Source: Pseudomonas sp. NFACC02
Lineage (GTDB): Bacteria > Pseudomonadota > Gammaproteobacteria > Pseudomonadales > Pseudomonadaceae
Length of the DNA: 64,000 bases
NCBI RefSeq assembly: GCF_900110765.1
Contig: NZ_FOEO01000005.1
Span: forward strand, 18,620 to 82,619
Reading direction: 5' to 3'
The translations under genes were made by a program, and so were the position numbers. Below the pieces are notes generated by a model. That model searched no databases. It saw only the letters and a list, made by a program, of their open reading frames with translations, and had not been told where the DNA came from. This document shows, piece by piece, positions 56,913 to 64,000 of the stretch (position 1 is its first letter; every line of letters starts with the position of its first letter).

Positions 56913-57397
56913 TTTGAGATTCCTTTCCGGGCGTAGAAGTTTTTTTCGGGATAGCCGGGGCCGGGATAATCAGGATTATTCGGAGCTAACATGGTTGGTA
57001 TTATCAATACGTCATCGTTTTCCAGAATGTGTAGATTGGTGCCGCCCGAATGATCGTATGGGTGAACCAGCACATCTTTTTCTATCCAGCGACAGTTTTT
57101 CCCGTAAGGCTGACAACGCCGCCATTTAACCCGAACGGTCAATCCCGGATGCCATGGCATAGGCAGGCTGAGCGCGCCCGTCACGGTACTTCCGCCAGGA
57201 CCCGCTGCGCTAACCCAGCCGCCATTGACATAGACCGGCCTGACGAACGTGTCACTTCTTTCGTGGTCCATCGGTGATACAGCCGTCCCGAAGTACCGAG
57301 GCTTAGGCGGCGGTTCAGGCGGTGGTTTTTCATAGCGAGACGCGGCGATCAGCAGCACCGCCATCCCGAGAAAAGCCCCTAATGACAGGCGCTTCAT
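56909..57397 (-). CDS. DUF3304 protein, second immunity copy
   Basis: The 162-aa product is a paralogue of the neighbouring DUF3304 protein. It has the same N-terminal hydrophobic segment, Pro-rich linker, DTFVRPVYVNGGWVS, VRVKWRRC and an identical KNFYARKGISK end. It differs mainly in the loop before the conserved DVLVHPYD. It overlaps the DUF4123 gene by 4 bp upstream and the lipase stub by 4 bp downstream. It may now be an orphan immunity gene to a lost lipase variant. Confidence 0.82.
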   Translation of the reverse strand: MKRLSLGAFLGMAVLLIAASRYEKPPPEPPPKPRYFGTAVSPMDHERSDTFVRPVYVNGGWVSAAGPGGSTVTGALSLPMPWHPGLTVRVKWRRCQPYGKNCRWIEKDVLVHPYDHSGGTNLHILENDDVLIIPTMLAPNNPDYPGPGYPEKNFYARKGISK

Positions 57398-58221
57398 GAG
57401 CTCACCTCGACGCTGTCCGCCTTGCCTTCCAGTGCCTCAAGCAATGCGCTGCCGCTCAACTGCCGCTGGGTCGCTGTCAGTGCCGCCATTCGCTCAGGCG
57501 CATCGGTGCCGGTGCGCAATGCCCACGCGGTCAGGGCGCCCAGGTCTTTCAGGTCGGCGTAACCTGCGGCCATCGCCTGGGTCAGCACGGCATCGACGCT
57601 GGCGTGACGTGTTTCCCGGCAGCCTTTGACCGAGGCGTGCAGCACCGTGAGCGCCTTGAGTTCGTGGATCAGTGCGTCTGCCAGCGTGGCCTGGTTCAGC
57701 GCCAGTTGTTGCGCGGGATCGAGCGCTGGCGAGACCGGCGTCAAAATCTCAAAGGTGTGTGAGAGGCTCAGCAAACGGCCAGCGCCGTTGCGGTCGGCGT
57801 AGCACCAGGCTTGCCATGGCTTTGAAAACGCATGCCGCTGTGTGACGGTCCAGACCGAGAGCAAGGCGTTCAGCGCACGGCCGTCGGCCAGACGGTGCCA
57901 GTTGCGCGAATGTCGATCCTGACCCCGCATCCACAGCAGCAGATGCCCCTCGACCTCTGCCATCGGCCAGTCAGTGGCAAGCCAGTTCACGCCCCGCGCG
58001 CTGCCGTCAATGCCCAGCGCAGCCGCGCGCGTCTTGCTCATCAACCACGGTCCGAGCGCGCGCGCCGCCTTGGGGTAGTCAGCGAACAGCGACACGGCAC
58101 CCTCAGGGTGCTCGGCCAGTCGGGCGCCCAGGCGTTGCTGCATCGCGCCGTCGATCAGCACCAGACTGCTCAGTCCGTTTGCCTCCACAAGGTCGGTGTA
58201 GGTGTTTGGCAGTCTGTTCAT
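57394..58221 (-). CDS. DUF4123 T6SS effector adaptor (Tap/TEC type)
   Basis: The 275-aa product matches the DUF4123 adaptor family: LVLIDGAMQQRLGARLAE near the start, LFADYPKAARALGPWLMSKT, then the pattern VNWLATDWPMAEVEGHLLLW and the C-terminal helical part. These adaptors load effectors on their cognate VgrG. I start it at ATG 58221 (MNRLPNTY), which overlaps the vgrG stop by 4 bp; a longer frame to 58266 would lie inside vgrG. The downstream cargo is the Tle1 lipase. Confidence 0.88.
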   Translation of the reverse strand: MNRLPNTYTDLVEANGLSSLVLIDGAMQQRLGARLAEHPEGAVSLFADYPKAARALGPWLMSKTRAAALGIDGSARGVNWLATDWPMAEVEGHLLLWMRGQDRHSRNWHRLADGRALNALLSVWTVTQRHAFSKPWQAWCYADRNGAGRLLSLSHTFEILTPVSPALDPAQQLALNQATLADALIHELKALTVLHASVKGCRETRHASVDAVLTQAMAAGYADLKDLGALTAWALRTGTDAPERMAALTATQRQLSGSALLEALEGKADSVEVSS

Positions 58222-60650
58222 AGGGTCACCTGCGCGGCGCCGGACAGTGCGGCCTTGAGCAGGCATTCCAGGCAGACCGCGTCGGCCGGCGGTGGCATCG
58301 CCATGGTGTAGCGTTCGGTTTTCGGCCCGACCCAGTCATGGTTCCGGGCATGCGTGATGACCTCATCCTGCGTCCCGATTTCGATACCGCCACCGATCTT
58401 GATGTAGCTGCCATCATCGGCAACGAAACGCAGGTGTGGCGCGCTGATGACCACCTCGCCCTGTTCGGCGGAGATACGCACGTTCTGCCGGGCATTAACG
58501 TTAACGTCGTCGTCCTGAGCCTGGACCAGCACGTGGCCGCGATTGGCGATTGCGCTGATCCCGGTCTGTTCGCTGAACAGGGCAATGCCTTTGCCGGCAT
58601 GCAGCCGTGTGGCCTCACCGCTTGTGAATTGCAAATGACGGCGGGCGAGGGTGTCGTGATTGGTCCCGGCGACGTGCATTTGCGACCCGGGTGTGGCGCT
58701 GACCGTGCCAGCGGCGGCTGCCACCGCAAACACCGGATCGCCGGACCGGCCGCCCTCAGGCGCAGGCCATTGTTTGAGGGATTGCTGCAACGTTTCATAG
58801 CCTTGAGCGTCGATTGCCGAGCTGCCCTGCGTGACCGCCGTTTGTCCCAAGGCCTTGAACAGCTGGCCGCATTCGTCCAGCAGGTCGAGCAACTCGCTCC
58901 GGTCCAGTTGCGCCCCGCTGGCCTGGCTGCGGGCATAGGTCGTCAGCAGAATCCCCTGGGCCGCACGCAGGGCAATGGCCGCATCGGTGCGCAGCTCTGC
59001 ACCTTCGCCACGCGGCTCGGCGCGGCCCTGATTGCGTGGCGTGGTCAGCTTGCCCATGTTCAGGGCGGTGGCCTGATGGGAACTGGCAAGGCGCGCTCGC
59101 GAGGCGCCACGTGTGTCATCGAAGACCAGTTCGTTGTAACCGGACCCACCGTGCTCACGGCTCTTGATGCCTGAAAGTGCGCTGTTTCCGGGCAGCCCCG
59201 GTTCGCCGCTGAAGTAGGGATGTGCGTGGGTCCCGTTGTACAAGACGCCCGTCACGACGGGTCGATCCACGTCGGCGGCCATGTGCTGCACCAGCACTTC
59301 CTGCCCGATGCGAGGCACGAACTGCTGCCCGAAGCCTGTTCCCGCAGCGGGCATCGCGACCCGCAGCCACGCGGTGTCGTCAGCGTCCTCCCGCGTCTCG
59401 CCATCGTCCGGCGGGACGTGCCGTTGCCAATGAAAGCGCACGCGAATTCGGCCCAGTGCGTCGGTGAACACTTCATTGCCCCGCGGGCCGACGACGACGG
59501 CAGTCAAAGGTCCGTTGATTGCGGGTCGCTCCGTTGACAGTGGCGGGCGGTAAACAATCCTGCTGCGGATGCAACTGAAGGTATTGGCGTAATCGGCAGG
59601 CTTGGGCGAGCGGTAATTGTTGCGCCCCTGATGCTCCACGCTGAGCAGTAAAAACCTGCGGTCCTCCTTTGAGCCGAGGTCATGATCAAAATGCTGGGTG
59701 AGTTCGAAGGTGTATCCCGGGCGCATGCTGCGGCAGTTGCTCACGCCAGCGAACGCTTTGCCTGTGCACTCATGGCCTTCGATCCGGTTGCGCAGCAGTG
59801 CTTCACCGGCCGGGTAGCTGCGGTGAGAACACGGCTGGGTCTGCTGATAGATTTCCAGGGATCTGACGTCGCCTTGCCGGTTCAGGCTGTTCATGCTGAC
59901 CGGCAAGGCGTTGCCTGGCTGCTTGTAATCGTTGGTCTGAAGGCTGATGCGGGTCGACTGGAGCTGGCGATGCGCGCTCCAGTGCGTGATCGCGTCGTCC
60001 GTTTCTGTCACCGATGCGCGGTGATAGCGAATCCGCGGTTGCTCGGGTAATGGCGTCAGTTCACTCGAACGGTCGCTGATGATCAGCCGGTGCCCCAGGT
60101 TGTCGTGTTCGAAATAGAAAAACAGGCCGTCGCCTTCCAGCAGGCGAAGCACGAAGTTCAGGTCGCTTTCGAAATATTGGGTGATGTAGCTGTGGGTTTT
60201 CAGGGCAGCAAACAGGCGAAACTCGAATTGCGCCATGTCACCGTAAAGGGAGAAAACAGCGCGCAGGATGTCCTCGACCGTTTTTTCCTGATAGATGCGT
60301 GAGTCCTGCCGCTGGCTGAGCATCCAGAGCCAGGGGCTCAATGTGGCCGTGTAACGGGACAGGCCGCCGTCGCAGCCTTGATGGCTGAATCGCGTGATAA
60401 CCCCATCGATAAACCGGTGATTTCCGTCCGCCAGTTCGATTTTCAGTTGTGCGGGCGTACCCATCAGCGACTTGAGCTCGATGTGTGCGTCGCGTGAGAG
60501 CATTTCGAGCTCGAACGTGAACAATTCCGATACGGCTTCGCGACCCGAAAACGCATCCAGCAGCAGTTCCAGCTCGTTTGCGAGCACGGTTCTGAGCGTA
60601 ATCAGGCGTCGGTTCTGAGGCAAAAACAGGCTTGCCAGGTCCTTGGGCAT
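58218..60650 (-). CDS. vgrG: VgrG with extended DUF2345 C-terminus
   Basis: The 810-aa product has the gp27/gp5 core (MPKDLASLFLPQNRRLITLR, SYITQYFESDLNFVLRLLEG, FTDALGRIRVRFHWQRHVPP) and a long C-terminal extension with a DUF2345 domain (RTDAAIALRAAQGILLTTYA and the later ISAEQGEVVISAPHLRFVAD beta-helix). It is about 200 aa longer than the other VgrG in the window and only its N-terminal parts are closely related. I start it at ATG 60650 because AGGAGA lies 4 nt upstream; the frame runs on to 60668. It heads the lipase operon. Confidence 0.93.
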   Translation of the reverse strand: MPKDLASLFLPQNRRLITLRTVLANELELLLDAFSGREAVSELFTFELEMLSRDAHIELKSLMGTPAQLKIELADGNHRFIDGVITRFSHQGCDGGLSRYTATLSPWLWMLSQRQDSRIYQEKTVEDILRAVFSLYGDMAQFEFRLFAALKTHSYITQYFESDLNFVLRLLEGDGLFFYFEHDNLGHRLIISDRSSELTPLPEQPRIRYHRASVTETDDAITHWSAHRQLQSTRISLQTNDYKQPGNALPVSMNSLNRQGDVRSLEIYQQTQPCSHRSYPAGEALLRNRIEGHECTGKAFAGVSNCRSMRPGYTFELTQHFDHDLGSKEDRRFLLLSVEHQGRNNYRSPKPADYANTFSCIRSRIVYRPPLSTERPAINGPLTAVVVGPRGNEVFTDALGRIRVRFHWQRHVPPDDGETREDADDTAWLRVAMPAAGTGFGQQFVPRIGQEVLVQHMAADVDRPVVTGVLYNGTHAHPYFSGEPGLPGNSALSGIKSREHGGSGYNELVFDDTRGASRARLASSHQATALNMGKLTTPRNQGRAEPRGEGAELRTDAAIALRAAQGILLTTYARSQASGAQLDRSELLDLLDECGQLFKALGQTAVTQGSSAIDAQGYETLQQSLKQWPAPEGGRSGDPVFAVAAAAGTVSATPGSQMHVAGTNHDTLARRHLQFTSGEATRLHAGKGIALFSEQTGISAIANRGHVLVQAQDDDVNVNARQNVRISAEQGEVVISAPHLRFVADDGSYIKIGGGIEIGTQDEVITHARNHDWVGPKTERYTMAMPPPADAVCLECLLKAALSGAAQVTL

Positions 60651-60911
60651 ACGTTCTCCTGCGCCCAACCCGCTTGATACAGGGCTGCGGCGGACAAGTT
60701 GAATTCAGTGCGTCCATGCAAGGCTCCGTCGTAGGTGGAGGTCATCGGCAGTGAAACATTTACTGACGGGAATACATGTAGGGATATTCCATCCAAGTTG
60801 TAGGCACGGTCGGATTCGGTAGAGCGATCGCACTGACGACGCTTCTCTGTGAACTTCCGCCAAGTCCCGTCAGTCAGCATGGATACGCTCCCCCATGAGG
60901 TTCGACATTCC

Positions 60912-61712
60912 ATGCAGATTTCCTTGAAGGGCCAGGTCGCGCTGGTCACTGGCGCCAGCTCAGGGCTGGGCGCAGGTGCAGCCAAAGGGCTGGCGGACGC
61001 GGGCGCCGCCGTGGTAGTCAACTACCACTCGCAGGCGGAACCCGCTGAGAAACTGGTGGCCGACATACGCGCGGCAGGCGGACAGGCCATTGCGGTTGGC
61101 GCCGATGTGTCGAAAGAGGACGAGGTTGAACACTTGTTCGCGGAAACCCTCAAGGCCTTTGGCAGGCTCGACATCCTCATCGCCAATTCAGGCTTGCAGA
61201 AAGATTCGCCCATCGCCGAGATGACCCTGAAGGACTGGAACACCGTCATTGACGTCAACCTCACGGGGCAGTTTCTCTGCGCACGTGCCGCGTTGCGCCA
61301 GTTCGCCCGCCAGGAAATCCGTCCCGAGGTTTCACGGTCGTTGGGCAAGATCATTCACATGAGCTCGGTGCATCAGGTCATCCCCTGGGCCGGGCACGTC
61401 AATTACGCGGCCTCCAAAGGCGGTGTGGATTTGCTGATGCGCAGCATCGCCCAGGAAGTCGGCGAGCAACGGATTCGGGTGAACAGCATCGCCCCCGGGG
61501 CGATTCGCACCGCGATCAACACCCAGGCCACGTCTGGCGATGCTGAAAAGAAGCTCCTGGAGCTGATTCCCTACGGCCGTGTCGGTGAGCCCGAAGACGT
61601 CGCCAATGCGGTGGTCTGGCTGGCGTCCGACGCGTCCGATTATGTCCATGGCACCACGCTGTTCATCGACGGTGGCATGAGCCTGTACCCGGAGTTCCGG
61701 CACAATGGCTAA
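60912..61712 (+). CDS. SDR family oxidoreductase (glucose 1-dehydrogenase-like)
   Basis: The 266-aa product is a classical short-chain dehydrogenase. It has the NAD(P)-binding TGASSGLGAG motif, LIANSG, and the catalytic SSV...YAASK arrangement (HMSSVHQVIPWAGHVNYAAS), and ends with the usual FIDGGMSLYP. It resembles glucose 1-dehydrogenases. I choose ATG 60912 with TGAGG upstream; in-frame starts at 60882 and 60849 are less convincing. Its 3' end overlaps the GH15 gene by 8 bp, so the two are one operon. Confidence 0.88.
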   Translation: MQISLKGQVALVTGASSGLGAGAAKGLADAGAAVVVNYHSQAEPAEKLVADIRAAGGQAIAVGADVSKEDEVEHLFAETLKAFGRLDILIANSGLQKDSPIAEMTLKDWNTVIDVNLTGQFLCARAALRQFARQEIRPEVSRSLGKIIHMSSVHQVIPWAGHVNYAASKGGVDLLMRSIAQEVGEQRIRVNSIAPGAIRTAINTQATSGDAEKKLLELIPYGRVGEPEDVANAVVWLASDASDYVHGTTLFIDGGMSLYPEFRHNG

Positions 61713-63564
61713 TCGTGTGGGACACACTCAACCGCCTCAGAACGGCCTACGCGATGAGGCGCAGAACCCCATCGAGAATCACGGGATCATCGGCGACATG
61801 CGCAGCGCGGCGCTGGTGGCCGACACGGGCAGCATCGATTTCTGCTGCTGGCCCGATTTCGACAGCCCCAGTATTTTCAGCGCGCTGCTGGACACGCCGG
61901 AGGCCGGGATTTTCCAGTTGTCGCCGCTCTTGCCCGACGCTCGTCGGCAGCAGTTGTACCTCCCGGAAACGAACGTCCTGATGACCCGCTGGATCGCAAG
62001 GGACGCCGTGGTTGAGGTCACTGATTTGATGCCGATTGCGTCCGATGTCGACGATTTGCCGCGTTTGGTACGCCGTATTCACGTTCGCCATGGCACGGCG
62101 CGCGTGCGGATGCTGTGTCGGGTACGTCATGACTACAGCCGCGCAGACACCCAGGCTCAAATGGCGGGGGAGGACGTGGTGTTCACCGCCGCCGGGCAAC
62201 CGGGCCTGCGCCTCGCCGCGACCACGGCATTGACGATTGAAGGGCAGGCAGCCGTCGCCGAGTTCCAGATGAAGCAAGGCGACATCGCGGAGTTCATGCT
62301 CGGCGGTGCCGAAGACGAGCAGGTCAGGGCCACTCAATGTGACGGCGACCTCAAGAACACGGTGAATTTCTGGCAGCACTGGAGCCGCCATTCCAATTAC
62401 CGAGGGCGTTGGCGCGAGACGGTCAATCGCTCGGCGCTGGCGCTCAAGCTGCTGACGTCACGCAAGCACGGCGGAATCGTCGCAGCCGCCACCTTCGGAC
62501 TCCCGGAGGAAGAGGGCGGAGAGCGTAACTGGGACTATCGCTACACCTGGATTCGCGATGCGTCGTTCACGGTGTATGCGTTCATGCGGCTCGGCTATAC
62601 CGACGAAGCGAACGACTTCATGAAGTGGGTCCGCGGGCGTATGGGGGACTGCTGCGAAGAGTCCACCCGGCTGGGCATTCTCTATTCGCTGGACGGGCGT
62701 GAGGAACTGCCTGAAGAGAACTTGACCCATCTGTCGGGCTACGGCGGCGCCAGACCGGTGCGCATCGGCAACGAGGCGTACAAACAGACGCAGCTCGATA
62801 TTTACGGCGAGTTGATGGACGCGGTGTACCTGGCCAACAAATATGGCGAAGCGATCTCTCATGAAGGGTGGCAACACGCGAGCCGCCTGGTCAATGAGCT
62901 GTGCGAGACCTGGAACACCAAGGACGTGGGTATCTGGGAAATGCGTGGCGACGATCAGCATTTTCTTCACTCACGGCTGATGTGCTGGGTGGCGCTGGAC
63001 CGCGCATTGCGTCTGTCGCTCAAACGCTCACTGCCTGCGCCTTTCGAAAAGTGGGACAAGACGCGCCAGGCGATTCACGACGACATCTGGGAAAACTTCT
63101 GGAACCCGGAGCTTGGGCATTTCGTTCAACACAAGGGCAGCAAGAACCTGGACGCCTCCATGCTGTTGATGCCGCTGGTGCGGTTCGTCGGGGCGAGCGA
63201 TCCCAAATGGATCAAAACCCTTGAAGCCATTGAGCGCACGCTGGTGCGAGACGGGATGGTCTTCCGCTACCGCAATGACGACGATTATGGGGATGGCCTG
63301 GAAGGCGAAGAAGGCGCCTTTGTGGCGTGCTCGTTCTGGTACGTCGAGTGCCTGGCCCGGGCCGGCCGCGTCGACCAGGCGTACCTGGAATTCGAACAAC
63401 TGCTGCGCTACGCCAACCCGTTGGGGCTGTACGCCGAAGAGTTCGACACCCACGGCCATCATCTGGGCAACACACCGCAGGCGTTGAGTCACCTGGCGCT
63501 GATCAGCGCGGCAAGTTTTCTGGACCGCAAACTCGAAGGCAGCCAGACGCTCTGGCAGCCCTGA
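61705..63564 (+). CDS. GH15 family glucoamylase-like glycoside hydrolase
   Basis: The 619-aa product has the bacterial GH15 layout: N-terminal beta-sandwich domain (IENHGIIGDMRSAALVADTG to about 240), then the (alpha/alpha)6 barrel with NWDYRYTWIRDASF, the general acid in GIWEMRGD and the general base in GLYAEEFDTHG. It has no signal peptide, so it works in the cytoplasm, probably on short alpha-glucosides or trehalose. It overlaps the SDR gene by 8 bp and is followed by a DUF2945 gene after 16 nt. Confidence 0.92.
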   Translation: MANRVGHTQPPQNGLRDEAQNPIENHGIIGDMRSAALVADTGSIDFCCWPDFDSPSIFSALLDTPEAGIFQLSPLLPDARRQQLYLPETNVLMTRWIARDAVVEVTDLMPIASDVDDLPRLVRRIHVRHGTARVRMLCRVRHDYSRADTQAQMAGEDVVFTAAGQPGLRLAATTALTIEGQAAVAEFQMKQGDIAEFMLGGAEDEQVRATQCDGDLKNTVNFWQHWSRHSNYRGRWRETVNRSALALKLLTSRKHGGIVAAATFGLPEEEGGERNWDYRYTWIRDASFTVYAFMRLGYTDEANDFMKWVRGRMGDCCEESTRLGILYSLDGREELPEENLTHLSGYGGARPVRIGNEAYKQTQLDIYGELMDAVYLANKYGEAISHEGWQHASRLVNELCETWNTKDVGIWEMRGDDQHFLHSRLMCWVALDRALRLSLKRSLPAPFEKWDKTRQAIHDDIWENFWNPELGHFVQHKGSKNLDASMLLMPLVRFVGASDPKWIKTLEAIERTLVRDGMVFRYRNDDDYGDGLEGEEGAFVACSFWYVECLARAGRVDQAYLEFEQLLRYANPLGLYAEEFDTHGHHLGNTPQALSHLALISAASFLDRKLEGSQTLWQP

Positions 63565-63580
63565 CTGGAGGAGAGGCATC

Positions 63581-63796
63581 ATGGCTCACGCTTTCAAGGT
63601 CGGCGATCACGTGCGCTGGAACTCCGATGTCGGGCATGTGGTGGGCAAGGTCACCAAGGTCCATACCAAGGATTGCGAGTTCATGGGCCGCCACCGCCCC
63701 GCATCGCCCGACGCGCCTCAGTATGAAGTCAAAAGCGACAAGACCGGGCATCTGGCGATGCATAAGGAAGCGGCGCTAGAGAAGGCGGGACACTGA
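63581..63796 (+). CDS. DUF2945 (HVA1/Tudor-like) small protein
   Basis: The 71-aa product starts MAHAFKVGDHVRWNSDVGHV and ends with QYEVKSDKTGHLAMHKEAAL, a clear DUF2945 (hypervirulence-associated Tudor-like) pattern. A GGAGG lies about 10 nt before the ATG. It is the last gene of the SDR-GH15 unit. The family has no settled biochemical function; it often occurs in stress-related operons. Confidence 0.88.
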   Translation: MAHAFKVGDHVRWNSDVGHVVGKVTKVHTKDCEFMGRHRPASPDAPQYEVKSDKTGHLAMHKEAALEKAGH

Positions 63797-63872
63797 AGTG
63801 TCGAGGCGTTTGAGGTTGCCTTCGATTCTGCAGAGGGTGTGCCGTGTGTCGCTCATTTGCATCTGCCAAAGG

Positions 63873-64000
63873 CGTAGGACGTGCCGGGGTGGCGCTCCAC
63901 CTTGTCCCGCGATCTGCCGGGAACCGGCAGCAAGACCTGTGCATGCGGTGTGTCAGGCACAACCGGGTCGCCTGATTTTGCTGCCGCTTTGCGCCAGATC
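63873..64000. repeat. Half of a REPIN at the window end
   Basis: CGTAGGACGTGCCGGGG followed by CTTGTCCCGCGATCTGCCGG is a degenerate REP unit like that of REPIN 2. The following bases also resemble the middle of REPIN 2, so the second REP should lie just beyond the window. Confidence 0.65.

Overview
The window looks like a Pseudomonas chromosome, most likely from the P. syringae/P. fluorescens side of the genus. This is an inference from the T6SS gene set, the Pseudomonas-type REP/REPIN palindromes and the overall GC-rich coding style; no 16S or other marker gene is present. It is dominated by type VI secretion (T6SS) genes and their effectors.

Region 1 (1-20787, minus strand) is a T6SS apparatus cluster. 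In transcription order it runs: an unrecognised 249-aa gene, tssB, tssC, tssE, tssF, tssG, tssH (clpV), tssJ, tssK, tssL, tssM, tagF, a second TssM-like gene fused to an OmpA domain, hcp, and tssA (cut by the window edge). Most genes are start/stop coupled. hcp is set apart by hairpins on both sides, one of them a convincing intrinsic terminator. TssL lacks the peptidoglycan-binding domain; the short TssM paralogue carries it instead.

Region 2 (21472-27021, plus strand) is divergent from the T6SS operon. It encodes a membrane M48 metallopeptidase, an HscC-type Hsp70 and a membrane J-like protein with RPD in place of HPD. The divergent intergenic region holds a perfect 16-bp palindrome.

Region 3 (27022-44345) is an accessory island with lower and patchy GC. 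It contains a DUF6861/HNH nuclease toxin with a SUKH immunity protein (minus strand), then vgrG, an Eag-type chaperone, a prePAAR/PAAR effector with an HNH nuclease tail, and its SUKH immunity protein (plus strand). After these comes an array of displaced Rhs C-terminal tips, each with an immunity gene. The array decays along its length: an intact Rhs tip with an ADP-ribosyltransferase-like toxin; a deaminase tip broken by three frameshifts and apparently missing its zinc cysteines; a short unknown toxin tail with Imm22; an AHH-nuclease tail with an orphan immunity gene; an Imm26 gene with an in-frame TGA; and a final Rhs scrap. No full-length rhs is present here.

Region 4 (44346-50793) holds four small minus-strand genes and then pstS-pstC-pstA-pstB (high-affinity phosphate import). 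The pst genes have a probable Pho box and a pstS/pstC intercistronic hairpin, and no phoU follows. Two REPINs lie downstream.

Region 5 (50832-60650, minus strand) has a LysR regulator and a second T6SS effector operon: vgrG, DUF4123 adaptor, a DUF3304 immunity candidate, a stub of a lost lipase gene, a second DUF3304 gene, a Tle1-type lipase, a META-domain lipoprotein, a Tla3-type adaptor and a PAAR tip protein. Almost every junction is a 4-bp or 1-bp overlap.

Region 6 (60912-64000, plus strand) carries an SDR dehydrogenase, a GH15 glucoamylase-like hydrolase and a DUF2945 small protein, followed by half of another REPIN.
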